From Archangium gephyra (GTDB lineage Bacteria > Myxococcota > Myxococcia > Myxococcales > Myxococcaceae): 64,000 bases of DNA. The stretch spans positions 1 through 64,000 of the forward strand of contig QFQP01000021.1 in the NCBI GenBank assembly GCA_003243425.1, read 5' to 3'. The position numbers and the translations under genes were made by a program. Positions 29,352 to 38,784 of this stretch are shown here, in pieces; the stretch's first letter is position 1, and each line of letters starts with the position of its first letter. Under the pieces are notes generated by a model. That model did not search any database, was not told the DNA's origin, and was given only the letters and a program-made list of their open reading frames with translations.

Positions 29352-29996
29352 ATGCCACAAAGTGGTACTCGGTTCGACGTGATCTCCGTCGACGCGCACC
29401 CGCTGCTCGAGCTGTCGTGCTTCATCACCACGTACCCGAGGCCGCTCGGTGAATTGAGCGTGTCCTTCGCCGAACTGCTGAAGCTCGACGCGCCGGCGCC
29501 ATTGAGGAGCGACGATGAAGTGCGCGGCCACGTGCGCGAGCTGCTCCGTCACGGCGGTTACAAGCCGACGGGTCGCGGCAAGCCTGCCTCCGAATATCTG
29601 ATCCGCGCCGTCGGTGAAGGCGCGCTCGGGTCGATCAACGCCGCCGTCGATGCGTGCAACGTCGCTTCGCTTCATTCGGGGCTGCCGATCAGCGTGGTCG
29701 ACCTGTCGCTCGCGAAGGAACCGTTTCGAGTCGGCATCGCCTCGCCGGGCACCACGTTCGTCTTCAACCGCGGAGGTCAGACCATCGACGTCGGCGGCCT
29801 GCTCTGTCTGTTCGACGCCGAAGGGCCGTGCGCCAACGCCGTGAAAGACGCGCAGCGCACCAAGACCACGCCGGAGACGACGAAGACGCTGTCGGTGGTG
29901 TGGGGTTCGAAGGCGCTGCCGGGTCGCGCCGCGAAGACCGCCGAGTGGTACCGCGAGCTGCTCGCTTCGTTCGGCGCGACGACCTTCAACGCGTGA
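29352..29996 (+). CDS. B3/B4 tRNA-binding-domain protein
   Basis: A 214-residue protein with the B3/B4 fold of the phenylalanyl-tRNA synthetase beta chain (VDACNVASLHSGLPISVVDL and the later GGLLCLFDAEGPCANAVKDA region). Stand-alone B3/4 proteins are widespread; some edit mischarged tRNAs, and others lie in amino-acid or nucleotide gene clusters. No synthetase catalytic domain is present. ATG codons at 29307 and 29340 are in frame, but they lie on or beyond the divergent HAD start, so 29352 is preferred. The last 11 bases overlap the convergent membrane protein gene. Confidence 0.85.
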   Translation: MPQSGTRFDVISVDAHPLLELSCFITTYPRPLGELSVSFAELLKLDAPAPLRSDDEVRGHVRELLRHGGYKPTGRGKPASEYLIRAVGEGALGSINAAVDACNVASLHSGLPISVVDLSLAKEPFRVGIASPGTTFVFNRGGQTIDVGGLLCLFDAEGPCANAVKDAQRTKTTPETTKTLSVVWGSKALPGRAAKTAEWYRELLASFGATTFNA

Positions 29997-30642
29997 CGTC
30001 GTCGACGTCGAGCCACGGCAGGCCGGCGGGAATCTTCGCGCCGTTGTCGCCGGTGCGCTCGAAGGTCGAAATCGTCCACACGTCGACGGTCGCATCGGCG
30101 TCGAGCTGCGCGGCGCACAGCATGGTCAGCTGACCGTCTTTGAGCCCCACCGCGTCACGCACCAGCTGCGGAATGTGCTCGTCGATGCCGTTCACGTTCG
30201 CGGCGAGCCCCACCGCCGCCAGCGGCCCGTTGCCGTCGAGCCGGTAGAGCTGCGCGCCGGCTTCGGGCTTCTTCGCCAGTTCCACAACCTGGGTTGTGTA
30301 TCGGCCGTTGGTGCGCTTGAGCTCCTGCTGCTGCGCGTAGAGCAGCGAGAGCCCTTCACGACACGCGACCTGCTGACGCCGCGCGGGGAGCTCCTTGATG
30401 CGCGGGAGCACGATGAGGGCGAACACCGCGAGGCCCACGCCGCTCACCACCATCGTCATCTGGGAGATCTGCTTTCGCGGCGCCCACGCGGCTTCTTTGC
30501 GCGCGCGCACGAAGCAGTAGACGCCCAGGCCCAGCGAGATGAGCGAGATCGGCGGCGCGCACAACCCGACGACCGACAACACGAGCGCCACGACCGGCAA
30601 CATCGGGCCGTGGTTGATGGGAGGGGCGGGCGAAGGCGTCAC
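29986..30642 (-). CDS. Inner-membrane protein with pilin-like periplasmic tail
   Basis: A 218-residue protein with two or three transmembrane helices in the first 85 residues (LPVVALVLSVVGLCAPPIS and a TMVVSGVGLAVFALIVL segment), separated by a short positively charged loop. The remaining 130 residues begin with a helix and the segment NGRYTTQVVEL, which recalls the region after the first helix in minor pilins, and contain two Cys. DUF4190-like membrane proteins have a similar head. The function is unknown. The GTG start at 30642 is uncertain; ATG 30603 would remove 13 residues. Confidence 0.7.
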   Translation of the reverse strand: MTPSPAPPINHGPMLPVVALVLSVVGLCAPPISLISLGLGVYCFVRARKEAAWAPRKQISQMTMVVSGVGLAVFALIVLPRIKELPARRQQVACREGLSLLYAQQQELKRTNGRYTTQVVELAKKPEAGAQLYRLDGNGPLAAVGLAANVNGIDEHIPQLVRDAVGLKDGQLTMLCAAQLDADATVDVWTISTFERTGDNGAKIPAGLPWLDVDDVTR

Positions 30643-30664
30643 GCCTCCGCCTGTACCCGACGTT

Positions 30665-32434
30665 TCACTGCACGCCCATGCCTTCGTACGTGCTGCCCGG
30701 CGCCACGCGCACGTCGTCGGCCGGCCGCACGAGCTGCTCCCAGTCGGCAGGGTTCGCGGGCGGCACCTTGTTGGTGTTCGCGGTCTTCGCGCGGAAGAGC
30801 TGACCGTCGTGCATCACCAGGTCGCCGACCGCGTATTGAATCATCGGCATGCCGGGAGCGAGCGTCGCCACGTCGCCCCACAGCGTCAGCTTCGAGGTCG
30901 GCACGTTGGGGTAGCCCCAGTTCACGAACGTGACTTCGGGCACGGTGCCGCGCGCGTTGCCGGTGGCGGTGATGTTGTTGCGCGTGCCGTTCTCCTGAAT
31001 GCCCGACAACAACGCGCGCGAGCCTTCCCACTTGTTGCCGGTGAACGAGATGGGCGCCTGGTTCGCGCCGTTCACGCCGAACACCACGCCGGGGTCGGTC
31101 GCGCTCGGGTTCACCGCGGTGTAGCTGAAGTTCAACCCGCGGAAGACGTTGTCGCCGAAGGTGATGCTCGACGGCGCGGTCGAGTTGCCGTTGAGGTAGC
31201 CGCCGAGGCTGCGCGTGTCGGCCCAGTAGTTGTCGTGGAACGTCACGTTGCGCGCACCGTCACCGCTCTGCGGCGAGCTGAAGAAGCTCAAGAACGTGCC
31301 CGCGCCGCCGATGATGATGTTGTGGTCGAACTCCACGGTGCCCTCGCGCACCAGCGCCTGCACGTTGCCGTCCTGGTACTGCGAGAACGCGTCGAGCCAG
31401 TGCAGCGCGCCGAACGCGAGCACGTTGTGGTGGATGCGCGAGCCTTCGCCCATGTCTTGAATCTGCAGCGTCTCGGTGCCCGTGCGGATGATGCGGTTGT
31501 TGTAGACCTGAAGGTTGGGGAACAGGTTCGACGGCGGCTGGCCCGTCCACCCGAAATAGAAGCCCTCGCCGTCGGTGTCGTGCACGTAGAGGTCGTGGAT
31601 CTTCAGGTTCGCCATGGGCCGCGCCGGGTCACCTGCGCTGCGTGAGTTGATCAGCCGCACGCCCGCGAAGCCCGAGCGCGTCACCTCGATGAAGTCCAAC
31701 TCGAAGTCGGTCGCGCTGCCGATGGAGATGCCCATGTGCGTGTACGGCGCGTCGAGATCGAACGCGTCGTCACTGATGATTCCGTACTTCCCCTGCGAGT
31801 TGGCGTACGCGCCGCAACGGTGCCCCGGGAAGTTCACGTCGCCGGTCTGCGCGTCGGGGTCGTAGCGGCCGGTGACCACCCAGTTCGCGCCGCCCGACAT
31901 CGCCCAGATGAAGTTGCCGTTGTCGTTGGGCCCGACCTGAACCTGGCCACCCTTGTTGGTGATGATCAGCGGGCGCGCCGCGGTGCGCGTGGGCAGGTTG
32001 TCGAAGCGCAGCGTCTTGTAGACGCCCGCGGGAATGTAGAGCCGGTCGAGCGTCTGCCAGTCGACGTTGGGGAACGCGGCCTGAATGTCGTTGTACGCAA
32101 GGTGCCCGTTCGCCGGCACCGGCAGCGTGAAGGTGTTCGTCGGCGCGGGCCGGTGACCGAAGGGCTCGCAGGCGCTGCCGCCGCCCGTGCTCCCGGAGCC
32201 ACCGCCGGTGCTCGCGGTGCCACCACCCGTTGTGGTCCCACCACCAGTGCTGGTGGTGCCACCGCCGGTGCTCCCGTCGCCGCCGCCTGTCGTGCCAGCA
32301 CCGCCACCGGTCGCACCGGCACCGCCGCCGACGCCTCCACCGGTCTCGACGCCAGCGTCACTTCCACCCACGATTCCCGAGCAGGCTTGCGTCAGCACCA
32401 ACGACACCACCAGCAGCATCAGGCGATTCGTCAT
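30665..32434 (-). CDS. Parallel beta-helix lipoprotein on a Gly/Thr-rich stalk
   Basis: A 589-residue surface lipoprotein (LTQAC, Cys about 18). A low-complexity stalk of repeated TGGG units follows (about residues 24-87), then a right-handed parallel beta-helix of the pectate-lyase/Chondroitinase-B type from about residue 100: many short strands with N-x-I/V-x-x-N turns, including FDHNIIIGG and YNNRIIRTG. A small C-terminal domain (about 530-589) contains a carbohydrate-binding-like motif (YAVGDLVMHDGQLFRAK, then PPANPADWEQL) typical of chitin-binding CBM5/12-like modules. It may bind or degrade polysaccharide; catalytic residues could not be fixed. The upstream frame extension is not protein-like. 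Confidence 0.85.
   Translation of the reverse strand: MTNRLMLLVVSLVLTQACSGIVGGSDAGVETGGGVGGGAGATGGGAGTTGGGDGSTGGGTTSTGGGTTTGGGTASTGGGSGSTGGGSACEPFGHRPAPTNTFTLPVPANGHLAYNDIQAAFPNVDWQTLDRLYIPAGVYKTLRFDNLPTRTAARPLIITNKGGQVQVGPNDNGNFIWAMSGGANWVVTGRYDPDAQTGDVNFPGHRCGAYANSQGKYGIISDDAFDLDAPYTHMGISIGSATDFELDFIEVTRSGFAGVRLINSRSAGDPARPMANLKIHDLYVHDTDGEGFYFGWTGQPPSNLFPNLQVYNNRIIRTGTETLQIQDMGEGSRIHHNVLAFGALHWLDAFSQYQDGNVQALVREGTVEFDHNIIIGGAGTFLSFFSSPQSGDGARNVTFHDNYWADTRSLGGYLNGNSTAPSSITFGDNVFRGLNFSYTAVNPSATDPGVVFGVNGANQAPISFTGNKWEGSRALLSGIQENGTRNNITATGNARGTVPEVTFVNWGYPNVPTSKLTLWGDVATLAPGMPMIQYAVGDLVMHDGQLFRAKTANTNKVPPANPADWEQLVRPADDVRVAPGSTYEGMGVQ
32172..32374 (-). repeat. Low-complexity Gly/Thr stalk-encoding repeat
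   Basis: Tandem degenerate units encoding (S/T)TGGG lie between the lipobox and the beta-helix domain. Slippage could change stalk length between strains, as in other myxobacterial lipoproteins with Gly-rich tethers. Confidence 0.7.
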
Positions 32435-32499
32435 GCGCGCGAGTGTGTCAGCCGAGCATTCAAGACACCGCGTGCAATCGCGCATACCTTCCGCCGGCT

Positions 32500-35400
32500 A
32501 TGTGTCGCGCGCGTGTCGTCGTCATCGTGTTGTCGTTGGCCCTCGCTGGTTGTGCGCACCGCTCCGCGCCGCCGACCGAAGCGCTCGAGAAGGCCGCACA
32601 ACGCGTCGGGCCAGGCGCTGACGCCAACACGCTCGCGCTCGCCGGCTTTCACGCGCTGCTGATGGAAGGCGACGCCACCAAAGCGCAGACCTTCTTCGAC
32701 GACGCGGTGGCCGCGAACGACGGCGAACCGTGGGCGTTGATGGGGCAGATCTTCCTCGCCCAGCGCGTGATGGTTCCGCAGAAGGCACTCGCGGCGTCAC
32801 TCGCGTTGCTCGAGAAAGCGCCGAAGCACCCGCTGGCTCCCGTCGCCGCGCGCGTGGTGCTCGACACCGCAGGGCTCTCGTCGGAGACCGCGACGCAGGT
32901 TCGTGAGCGCGTGCCGAAGTTGCTCGAAAAGGGCGCGCAGCCCGACGCCGCGCACCTGCTGCGTTCCGCGTTGGTGAACTCGTACCTCGACTCGAACGAG
33001 CTGCAGCCGCACGCGCAGGTCTTGAGTGACATGGGCGTGCCCACCTCGGGAACGCTCGTGGGGCCGTTCTCGGCGTTTCACGTGCTCGACACCGCGACGC
33101 CGACGGCGCCCGAGAAGAACGGTTCACTCGCGGAGCTGGGCAACGGTCCGTTCGGGCCGCTCACCGCGCGCGTGCTGCGCTTCGCCGATGGCCGCATCTC
33201 GCTCGCCGGTGAGCCGGCCAGCGGTGACGTCTACCTCTACGCGGTCGACGTGAACGTCCCCGAGAGCGCCGTGTTCGTGCTGCGCACGGTGACGTCGATG
33301 GACCACGTCGCGGTGCTCGACGGCACCGAGGTGCTGACGCGCTTCACGGTGAAGCGGCCCGCGCCCACGCTGACCTCACGGGTGGTGAAGCTCGACAAGG
33401 GCGCGCACCGGCTGCTGGTGCGCATGGCGCGCGAGAACCAGCAGGGCAACTTCACCGTCGCGCTGCATCGGCTCGACGGAAAGCCGGCGGGGCTCACCTT
33501 CTCGCCTGCGCAGGGCGCCGCGCCCCGGTGGGACGGCGTGAAGGTCGACACCGACGACGCGCTGTATTCCTCGGCGGAATCGGTTCGCTACGCGTTGGAA
33601 GTCGAAGCCGGTGATGCGTTGGCGCGCATCGTGGCGGCGCGTGACGCGCTCGGCCGCGATCGCGACGGCGCCCGCGCGATGCTGTCGACCCTGCCCGACG
33701 TGGTGAACTCGCCGTTGGTCGCGGTGCTCCGCGCCGACGTGTTCCTGCAGGACCGCTCGGTGCCCGCGCGCGTGTCGCGAGGTCGTGCCACGCGTGAGCT
33801 CGAGTTCGCATTGTCGAAAGACCCGGGCTTCGTGGCGGCGAAGATGTTGACCGCGCAGCTCGCGCTCGACGACGGCCGTCAGCTCGAAGCGCTCGACATG
33901 GCGCGGGCCGCGAAGGCCGCGCACAGCCCGCCCGGTGCGAGCGTGCTGTTGCTCATGGCGCGCATCGAGTTGTCGCTCGGTCTCGACGCTGCCGCCGCAG
34001 CCACCGCGAAGGAGGCCGAGAAGGCGCTCGGTGGGTCCTGCGAAGCGGTGCTGCTGCAGTACGACATCGCGCGCCGCCGTGACGCGGTCGCCGACGCCGA
34101 GGCGTTCTTGAAGGCCTCGGCGCACTGCAACGGCGCGCTGCTGCGTTCGGCCGACGCGCTGCGCGGCAAGGGCGACGCGAAGGGCGCCATCGCGCAGTGG
34201 GAAGAGATGCTCGCCCGCGACGAAGGCCAGGTGTCCATCGCCACCACGCTCTCGGGGCTCTACGTGTCGGAGCGGCGCTACGACGACGCGGTGAAGCTGC
34301 TCCAGAAGCTGCAGACGCAGTGGCCGCGCAACGCGCAGTTGTACGAGGCGCTCGGTGACGTGCAGGAGCTCGCGGGCCGCGAGAAGGAGGCGATGGCTGC
34401 GCGAGAACAGGCGCTGTTGCTCGACGGTGCGAACCTCGCGCTGCGACGTGCGGTGGAACGTCGGAAGACCGGCCGCGAGCTGCTCGACGCGTACGCCATC
34501 AGCACCGAAGAGGCGCTCAAGTCGTACGAAGCCGCGCCCGGCAGTGAAGACGCCACCAGCAGCTTCGTGCTCGACGCGGCGGCCATTCAGGGCTTCCCCG
34601 ACGGCACCATGGTCGACCGCGTGCACATCATTCAGAAGGCGCTCGATCAGCAGGGCGTGCAGGACGTGGCCGAGGTGCAGATTCCGCAGGGCGCCACGGT
34701 GCTCACGCTGCGCACCTTGAAGCCCGACGGCCGCTCGCTCGAGCCCGAGGTCATCGAAGGCAAAGACGTGATGTCGCTGCCCGGGGTGCAGGTCGGCGAC
34801 ATGGTCGAATACGAATACCTGCTGGCGCACCCCACGCGTGGCCCCGCGCAGCCGGGCTTCACCGCGTCGGCCTTCTATTTCCAGGTCGCGCGGCAGCCCA
34901 ACGCGCGCTCGGCGTACGTGGTCATCGCGCCGAAGGGCAGCAACCTCACCGTCGACGCGCACAACGTGAAGGCGCCGAAGCCGCAGGTCGAAGGCGACTA
35001 CGAAGTGCTCCGGCACGAAGAGCGCCGCGTGCCTCCGTACATTCCGGAGCCCGGTGGCCCGCCGTCGGCCAACGAGTGGCTGCCGTTCGTGTCGGTGGGC
35101 ACCGGCCAGCGCGGCAACGACGGGGTGCTGCGCGCCTACGCCGACGCGTTCCTCGACAAGGGCCTCGTCACCCACGAGGTCGAGGTGTTCGCGCGCGACG
35201 CGGTGAAGGGCGCGAAGGGCCTCGAGGCCGTGAAGCAGCTGTACGCCGAGGTGCAGAAGAAGTTGTCAGGTCGTGACGGCGGCCTTGCCATCTCGGCGGC
35301 CACCTCGGCCGCGCAGGACCGTGGCAGCCGCACGTGGTTGCTCAAGGCGTCGCTCGAAGCGCTGGGCTTCGACGCGCGCCTCGTCGCGGTGCGGGCCTTC

Positions 35401-36264
35401 ACGTCAGACCCCGCGCCGTACCTGTTCCCCAACGAGGCGTTGATGCCGTACGTCTGCATTCGTGTGGCCCTGGGCGACGGCAGCTTCGTGTGGCTCGACC
35501 CGCTCGTCCGCTTCGCGCCGTTCGGCGAGCTGCCCGAGTTCGCGCTCGGCGGTCTCGACGCCTGGCTGTTGCCCGAGCCCGGCCGTCCGCTGGAACAGGT
35601 GAAGACGCCCGAGCGCAACTCGCGCCCGGGTAAGACGGTGACGCTCACGCTTTCGCTCGACGAACAGGGCGTGCTCTCGGGCAGGGGTGAAGAGCAGTAC
35701 ACCGGCTTCGACGCCGCGCAGCTGGCCGAGGCGCTCGAGTCGATTTCGCCGGAGCAACGCGACCAGGCGCTGCAGTCGTCGCTCTCGCGCTACTTCGGTG
35801 GAGCCGACCTGTCGAAGCTCGAGGTCGACGCGCCGCGCGCCGTGGGGGCGACGGTCACCGTGCGCTACGAGTTCCGCGCCGAGCGCTTCGCGCGGCTCGA
35901 AGGGGCCGGGCGGCTGGTCGCTTCGTCGCCGACCTACCCGCTGATGCTGGGCCGTCGCTTCCTGCAGGTGCCCTCGCGCGTGACGCCGCTGTTCATCGAA
36001 GCGAGCGAAGCCAGCCTCACCCGCGCCACGCTGACGCTCCCCGCTGGCTGGTCGCTCAAGGGCGCGCTGCCCGAGGTGAAGTTGACCGGCCCCAGCGGCA
36101 CCTACGTGCGCCACGAAGTGCAGAGCGGCAACGTGGTGACCTTCGACGAAGACTTCAGGCTTCAGCAGAGCCGCGTACCCACGAAGGACTACGACCGCTT
36201 CGCGCAGTTCGCGGGCGAGCTCGACCTCGTGCAGCAGCGCGACCTGCTGTTCGAGAAGAAGTAG
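32500..36264 (+). CDS. TPR/DUF3857/transglutaminase-like lipoprotein, 1254 residues
   Basis: A large lipoprotein (LAGC, Cys about 17). Residues about 30-640 are helical TPR-type repeats with an inserted beta-sandwich-like part around 180-330. A DUF3857 domain follows (about 700-860), then a transglutaminase-like region (about 900-1015) and a beta-rich DUF3858-like C-terminus. The transglutaminase core looks degenerate: the Cys expected in the gdCkdk motif is Ser (DRGSRTWLLKA, about 941-951) and no His motif is visible, although the WLDP Asp remains. It is probably a periplasmic or outer-membrane scaffold. The start is set at MCRARV, since upstream codons overlap the divergent gene's promoter. 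Confidence 0.85.
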   Translation: MCRARVVVIVLSLALAGCAHRSAPPTEALEKAAQRVGPGADANTLALAGFHALLMEGDATKAQTFFDDAVAANDGEPWALMGQIFLAQRVMVPQKALAASLALLEKAPKHPLAPVAARVVLDTAGLSSETATQVRERVPKLLEKGAQPDAAHLLRSALVNSYLDSNELQPHAQVLSDMGVPTSGTLVGPFSAFHVLDTATPTAPEKNGSLAELGNGPFGPLTARVLRFADGRISLAGEPASGDVYLYAVDVNVPESAVFVLRTVTSMDHVAVLDGTEVLTRFTVKRPAPTLTSRVVKLDKGAHRLLVRMARENQQGNFTVALHRLDGKPAGLTFSPAQGAAPRWDGVKVDTDDALYSSAESVRYALEVEAGDALARIVAARDALGRDRDGARAMLSTLPDVVNSPLVAVLRADVFLQDRSVPARVSRGRATRELEFALSKDPGFVAAKMLTAQLALDDGRQLEALDMARAAKAAHSPPGASVLLLMARIELSLGLDAAAAATAKEAEKALGGSCEAVLLQYDIARRRDAVADAEAFLKASAHCNGALLRSADALRGKGDAKGAIAQWEEMLARDEGQVSIATTLSGLYVSERRYDDAVKLLQKLQTQWPRNAQLYEALGDVQELAGREKEAMAAREQALLLDGANLALRRAVERRKTGRELLDAYAISTEEALKSYEAAPGSEDATSSFVLDAAAIQGFPDGTMVDRVHIIQKALDQQGVQDVAEVQIPQGATVLTLRTLKPDGRSLEPEVIEGKDVMSLPGVQVGDMVEYEYLLAHPTRGPAQPGFTASAFYFQVARQPNARSAYVVIAPKGSNLTVDAHNVKAPKPQVEGDYEVLRHEERRVPPYIPEPGGPPSANEWLPFVSVGTGQRGNDGVLRAYADAFLDKGLVTHEVEVFARDAVKGAKGLEAVKQLYAEVQKKLSGRDGGLAISAATSAAQDRGSRTWLLKASLEALGFDARLVAVRAFTSDPAPYLFPNEALMPYVCIRVALGDGSFVWLDPLVRFAPFGELPEFALGGLDAWLLPEPGRPLEQVKTPERNSRPGKTVTLTLSLDEQGVLSGRGEEQYTGFDAAQLAEALESISPEQRDQALQSSLSRYFGGADLSKLEVDAPRAVGATVTVRYEFRAERFARLEGAGRLVASSPTYPLMLGRRFLQVPSRVTPLFIEASEASLTRATLTLPAGWSLKGALPEVKLTGPSGTYVRHEVQSGNVVTFDEDFRLQQSRVPTKDYDRFAQFAGELDLVQQRDLLFEKK

Positions 36265-36341
36265 GCGTTACCTGACGGTGTCGGTCCCGATGTTTCATTG
36301 GCACGCGACGAGCGTCGGAGGCAGTGTCGCCCGGCGCCCTC

Positions 36342-38288
36342 ATGAACAGCCCGTGGATGTACGCCGAGATTTTCGAGCACGCGCCCACCGCCTACATGGT
36401 GGTGGACAAGCAGCTCCGGTACGTGGCGGCCAACCGCGCCTACTGTGAAGTCACCGCGACGCCCCGCGAGCAATTGCTGGGTCGCGCCATTCTCGAGGTC
36501 TTCCCCAACGACCCGCAGGACCCCAACAACGCCAACGCGGCGCTGCTGCGCGACTCGCTGCTGCGCGTCTTCCAGACGGGGCGCACCGACGTGCTGCCGG
36601 CGATCCGGTACCGCGTGCCCGAGACGGTCGATGGCGTGGTGGTCGAAAAGGAGCGCGTCTGGAGCGCGACGCACACGCCGCTGCGCGATGCCCACGGCGC
36701 CGTGGAGTTCGTGCTGCAGAACACCGTCGACGTGACGCCGCTGACGCGCGGTTCGAGCAACGCCGCCGCCGAGGTCGGCGTGTTGCAGCGCGCCGAGAAG
36801 ATGGCCGAGACCAACGCCGTGCTGCGCCTCGAGAAGGAACAGCTGCGCGCGTTGTTCGAGCAGGCGCCGGGCATCGTGGCGGTGCTGCGCGGGCCGACGC
36901 ACGTCTTCGAGATCGCCAACCGCGCGTACATCGAGCTGGTCGGCGGTCGCGACATCATCGGCAAGACGGTGGCCGACGCGCTGCCAGAGGTCGCTGCGCA
37001 GGGCTTCGTGGAGCTGCTCGACCGTTGCTACCAGACGCAGGAGCCGCACCGCGCGCGCCGCAACCCGGTGAAGTTGCTCCGCAACGGCGAGCTGCAGGAG
37101 TTCCACCTCGACTTCATCTACCAGCCGATGATCGAGAACGGCCGCACCGCCGGCATCTTCGTGATGGGGCAGGACATGAGCGAAGGCGTGGAGGCCGAGC
37201 GCTCCCGCGAAGACGAACGTGCCCGCGCCGACGAGGCGATCTTCGAGAAGGCGTTCATGGCTGATCAGGCGCCGGTGCACCTCTACATGGCGGGCCCTGA
37301 TGGCCGCACCACGTGGGCGAACCGGCCGATGCGTGACGAGCTCGGCCTCGACGTGGAGGGCATCAACACCCGGTGGCACCAGTTCATGCACCCCGACGAC
37401 CTCCCGCAGGTGACGGCGACGTGGCGCGTCGCGCAGACGGAAGGAACGCCGTGGGAGGGCGAGTTCCGCATGCGGCACGCCGACGGCAATTTCCGCTGGT
37501 ACATGTCGCGCTGCATTCCGTACCGCGACGCCGAAGGCCGCGTGGTGAAGTGGTTCGGCCACAACGCGAACATCGAGCACATCAAGGCCGCGCAACAGCA
37601 GCGTGAGCGGCTCATCGCCGAGCTGGAGCTCAAGAACCGCGAGCTGGACCGCTTCGCCTACGTGGCCTCGCACGACCTCAAGGCGCCGCTGCGGGGCATC
37701 GCCACCATCGCGCAGTGGCTGGTCGACGACCTCGGAGAAGACCTCACGGAGCAGGTTCGTCAGAACCTGTCGGCGCTCAACACCCGCGTGCTGCGCATGC
37801 AGCAGCTGATCGACGGCATCCTCACGTACTCCCGGTCGCTCGATGGCAGCGCCGATGTCCGCGTCATCGAGCCGCGTGGCCTCAGCCAGGAGCTGCAGGT
37901 GATGCTCAGCCCACCGCCCGGCAGCCGGCTCGAGATGGTCGAGCCCTTCCCCACGTTCCGAGCACCGTGGATGCCGCTGTTGCAGGTGCTGATGAACCTC
38001 ATCGGCAATGCGTTCAAACACGCGCCGAACACGGTGGTGAAGCTCCGCGCGGCGCTCAGGGGCGACGAGGTGCTCATCGAGGTCATCGACGAAGGGCCCG
38101 GCATCGCCCCCGAACACCACGGCCGCATCTGGGAGCTGTTTCAGACGCTCGGCCCGCAGAACCCGGAGCACACCGGCGTCGGGCTCTCCATCGTCCGGCG
38201 CATCGTGGAGTCGCTGGGCGGGAAGGTGGGCGTCGATTCGGCCGAGGGCCGCGGCGCGCGCTTCTTCTTCACGCTCAAGCAGAAGTGA
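36342..38288 (+). CDS. PAS-PAS-PAS sensor histidine kinase
   Basis: A 648-residue soluble kinase. Three PAS domains (about 10-140, 170-290 and 310-425, the last with a PAC motif FRWYMSRCIPYRDAEG) precede a HisKA dimerisation helix with the phosphorylated His in VASHDLKAPLR (about 442-452) and a HATPase domain: N-box LMNLIGNAFKHA, G1 DEGPGIAP and G2 GVGLSIV. No membrane segment is present, so it senses a cytoplasmic signal such as redox, light or a small ligand. No response regulator follows directly, as is common in myxobacteria. The start is uncertain: GGAGG lies 2 bp from a GTG at 36324 and 20 bp from this ATG. Confidence 0.92.
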   Translation: MNSPWMYAEIFEHAPTAYMVVDKQLRYVAANRAYCEVTATPREQLLGRAILEVFPNDPQDPNNANAALLRDSLLRVFQTGRTDVLPAIRYRVPETVDGVVVEKERVWSATHTPLRDAHGAVEFVLQNTVDVTPLTRGSSNAAAEVGVLQRAEKMAETNAVLRLEKEQLRALFEQAPGIVAVLRGPTHVFEIANRAYIELVGGRDIIGKTVADALPEVAAQGFVELLDRCYQTQEPHRARRNPVKLLRNGELQEFHLDFIYQPMIENGRTAGIFVMGQDMSEGVEAERSREDERARADEAIFEKAFMADQAPVHLYMAGPDGRTTWANRPMRDELGLDVEGINTRWHQFMHPDDLPQVTATWRVAQTEGTPWEGEFRMRHADGNFRWYMSRCIPYRDAEGRVVKWFGHNANIEHIKAAQQQRERLIAELELKNRELDRFAYVASHDLKAPLRGIATIAQWLVDDLGEDLTEQVRQNLSALNTRVLRMQQLIDGILTYSRSLDGSADVRVIEPRGLSQELQVMLSPPPGSRLEMVEPFPTFRAPWMPLLQVLMNLIGNAFKHAPNTVVKLRAALRGDEVLIEVIDEGPGIAPEHHGRIWELFQTLGPQNPEHTGVGLSIVRRIVESLGGKVGVDSAEGRGARFFFTLKQK

Positions 38289-38300
38289 TCAGCGGTCGTC

Positions 38301-38325
38301 GTTCTTTCAACCTGGTTGCAAGAAC
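38301..38325. promoter_or_regulatory. 25-bp near-perfect palindrome upstream of the MerC gene
   Basis: Two 12-bp arms around a single central base, with one mismatched pair, lie 46 bp upstream of the MerC start codon. The half-site core is GGTTGCAAGAAC. The length and symmetry fit an operator for a dimeric metalloregulator. The gene directly after merC encodes a Fur-like winged helix, which is the obvious candidate to bind it. Confidence 0.6.
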
Positions 38326-38370
38326 CCACGACTTGCGAAAGCCCCCGCTGCGGATTAGTCGCTGACCGCG

Positions 38371-38784
38371 ATGTCGGCGCACACGCATGAGCATCCTCAC
38401 CAGCCGCACTCCGAGCCCTCGGACACCCTGGGGCAGGTGTTGTCGGCGGTCTGCGCGGTGCACTGCGTGACGACCCCGCTGTTCGTGGTGCTGGCGCCGG
38501 CGGCGGCTTCGGTGCTCGGCGGCGCGCACCCCATTCTGCTCGCGCTCGTCATCGGCGTGGCGCTGTGGGCCTTCATTCCCGGTTACCGCTGCCACCACGA
38601 CAAGCGCGTGCTGGGGCTGGCGCTCGGCGGCATCACCTTCCTCGCGGTGGCGGCGTTCGTGTTCCACAGCAGCCTCGTCGTCGAAACGGCGCTGAGCCTC
38701 GTGGGCGCGGCGATGATGATGTTCGCGCACTGGCTCAACCGGAAGCTGCTCCGTGAAGCGCACACCCACGCGCACGCGCACTGA
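38371..38784 (+). CDS. MerC-domain membrane protein
   Basis: A 137-residue protein with a His-rich N-terminus (about 10 His or charged residues) and C-terminus (AHTHAHAH), and four transmembrane helices. The first helix carries CAVHC, the metal-binding Cys pair typical of MerC, which carries Hg(II) across the inner membrane in mercury resistance. No merA, merT or merR is nearby, and myxobacterial MerC-domain proteins with His tails more likely handle zinc or another soft metal. The next gene overlaps its last 32 bases. Confidence 0.85.
   Translation: MSAHTHEHPHQPHSEPSDTLGQVLSAVCAVHCVTTPLFVVLAPAAASVLGGAHPILLALVIGVALWAFIPGYRCHHDKRVLGLALGGITFLAVAAFVFHSSLVVETALSLVGAAMMMFAHWLNRKLLREAHTHAHAH

Noticed and set aside
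36189..38171. A 660-codon minus-strand frame across the histidine kinase
   Set aside because: The plus-strand gene has full PAS and kinase motifs; the antisense frame has none.
38371..38784. A mercury-resistance operon
   Set aside because: Only the MerC-domain protein is present; merA, merT, merP and merR are absent, and the His-rich tails suggest another metal.
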